Below are positions 63,084 through 64,000 of a stretch of DNA of 64,000 nucleotides, piece after piece. The position numbers and the translations under genes are program-made. The stretch spans positions 1 to 64,000 of the forward strand of contig PHAB01000008.1 of the NCBI GenBank assembly GCA_002840275.1. The letters run 5' to 3'. Numbering within the stretch: the first letter of the stretch is position 1; each line of letters starts with the position of its first letter. Origin of the DNA: Firmicutes bacterium HGW-Firmicutes-14 (GTDB taxonomy: Bacteria > Bacillota > Thermincolia > Thermincolales > UBA2595). The notes below the pieces were generated by a model, which saw only the letters and a list, made by a program, of their open reading frames with translations, was not told the DNA's origin and searched no databases.

Positions 63084-63974
63084 TTGGCGACTGATGTCAA
63101 GGGGGTGGAAGAGCTGGATTTTGTCAAGATGCAGGGCCTGGGCAATGATTTTATACTAATTGACTGTATACAAGAAAATACCTCCGGAGATTACGGTGAG
63201 TTATCCAGGAGGCTCTGTGACCGCCACTTTGGTGTGGGTGCCGACGGGCTGGTCCTTATCCTGCCGTCTCAGACTGCGGATATCAGGATGCGTATTTTTA
63301 ACCCTGACGGAAGTGAACCGGAAATGTGCGGAAATGCCATCAGGTGTTTTGCCCGTTACGTTTATGAGAATAACATCATCAATAAAACGGTTATTCGGGT
63401 CGAAACCCTGGCCGGATTGATAGTCCCCGAACTGGTGATGGATGGCGGGCGGGTTGTTTCAGTAAGGGTGGATATGGGTGAACCCCGCCTGGACAGAAGT
63501 CTCATCCCGATGGAAGGCCCATCCGGCAGAGTCATAAATGAAAGCCTTTCTGTGGCTGGAGAAGACTTTGGCGTGACCTGTGTTTCTATGGGTAATCCCC
63601 ACTGTATCACTTTTGTGCAGGATGTGGAAGGCTATCCTCTTACCCGGATAGGTCCCAAAATAGAAAATCATCCTGTATTCCCCCGGAAAACCAATGTTGA
63701 GTTTGTCCAGATTTTAAGCCGTAATGAAGTAAGAATGAGGGTCTGGGAACGGGGAGCCGGGGAAACCCTGGCCTGCGGTACGGGAGCATGTGCCACCGGA
63801 GTGGCCTGTGTCCTTAATAACCTTACCGGCAGGAAGGTTACTGTCCATCTGTCAGGCGGAGACCTGATCATAGAATGGACCGGCGATAACCATGTATATA
63901 TGACAGGCCCGGCGGAATATGTGTTCAGCGGCCGGTGGGCCGGTGAAATTGATCATAAGGAGGTTATAAAGTAA
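63084..63974 (+). CDS. dapF: Diaminopimelate epimerase
   Basis: Converts LL- to meso-diaminopimelate for lysine and murein; about 286-296 aa. Both catalytic Cys sites are present: [20 protein letters not shown] (about 82-101) and [18 protein letters not shown] (about 228-245). [13 protein letters not shown] starts the fold at about residue 15. The start is uncertain. TTG 63084 opens the frame but has no ribosome site, and GTG 63105 overlaps the AAGGGGG site. A CTG at 63114 lies 5 nt after AAGGGGGTGG and gives the usual N terminus; it would be a rare start codon. Confidence 0.93.
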   Translation: MATDVKGVEELDFVKMQGLGNDFILIDCIQENTSGDYGELSRRLCDRHFGVGADGLVLILPSQTADIRMRIFNPDGSEPEMCGNAIRCFARYVYENNIINKTVIRVETLAGLIVPELVMDGGRVVSVRVDMGEPRLDRSLIPMEGPSGRVINESLSVAGEDFGVTCVSMGNPHCITFVQDVEGYPLTRIGPKIENHPVFPRKTNVEFVQILSRNEVRMRVWERGAGETLACGTGACATGVACVLNNLTGRKVTVHLSGGDLIIEWTGDNHVYMTGPAEYVFSGRWAGEIDHKEVIK

Positions 63975-63975
63975 A

Positions 63976-64000
63976 GTGGAAGAAGCAAAGAGAATCCGAC
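63976..64000 (+). CDS. dapL: Start of the next gene, probably LL-diaminopimelate aminotransferase
   Basis: Eight codons are visible from GTG 63976, reading MEEAKRIR, 11 nt after a strong AAGGAGG at 63958-63964. This N terminus is typical of DapL (LL-DAP aminotransferase) in Peptococcaceae, whose genes often follow dapF. DapL makes LL-DAP, the substrate of DapF. The window ends here, so the call rests on only eight residues and on context. Confidence 0.5.

Overview
This window looks like a chromosomal segment of an endospore-forming, anaerobic Gram-positive bacterium of the Peptococcaceae/Thermincola/Desulfotomaculum type. Four things point that way: spore genes (a SleB-type hydrolase, an alpha/beta SASP-like protein, a YtvI-like permease); the Firmicutes division block yggS-sepF-proC-yggT-ylmH-divIVA-yggU followed by T-box-ileS; a PyrR-attenuated pyr operon; and multiheme c-type cytochromes in a Gram-positive background. 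The genus assignment is inference. I see no rRNA, tRNA, CRISPR array or intact insertion sequence.

Layout. 1-12 kb: the 3' part of a LysM/SleB hydrolase with a Pro/Ala/Glu repeat linker, pgeF, a PhoP-PhoR-type two-component pair, a chemoreceptor, a tandem-rhodanese lipoprotein, a double-HTH regulator, an FAD oxidoreductase, a phosphoesterase, and pstB-phoU behind a textbook four-repeat Pho box. 12.5-21 kb: an HlyD-like protein, the division cluster, and ileS under an isoleucine T-box. 20.8-28 kb: small spore-related genes and metabolic genes (M20 hydrolase, ThiF/MoeB-like, PduL, ACT plus DUF711, a YtvI-like permease). 28.4-36 kb: a surface-glycan island with glycosyltransferases of several folds and two methyltransferases, including a glycosyltransferase fused to a DNRLRE-like domain. 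36-42.4 kb: an orphan NarL-type regulator, large palindromic elements, then a 12-heme NapC/NrfH-type cytochrome, a TPR protein, an NHL propeller and a 6-heme exported cytochrome. 42.5-46 kb: small genes, lspA and an RluD-like synthase. 45.7-48.3 kb: a probable structured RNA leader and ablA-ablB (N-epsilon-acetyl-beta-lysine osmolyte). 48.4-59 kb: the complete UMP pathway pyrR-B-C-carA-carB-pyrK-D-F-E with two PyrR attenuators. 59-64 kb: a chemoreceptor, rqcH, dapF and the first codons of a probable dapL.

The most unusual content is not ordinary coding sequence. (i) Two ~120-bp palindromic elements (28174-28291 and 37297-37416, inverted relative to each other) have different outer arms but a shared 63-nt core whose differences include compensating base-pair changes. 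(ii) A ~290-bp multi-hairpin fold-back lies at 36881-37170. (iii) An RNA-like ~330-nt unit precedes ablA, with its own promoter and terminator; I could not assign it to any known riboswitch. (iv) The 12-heme/TPR/NHL/6-heme gene set is a candidate electron conduit across a Gram-positive cell wall. (v) Two identically spaced sigma-H-like motifs precede divIVA and a small Cys-rich protein gene.
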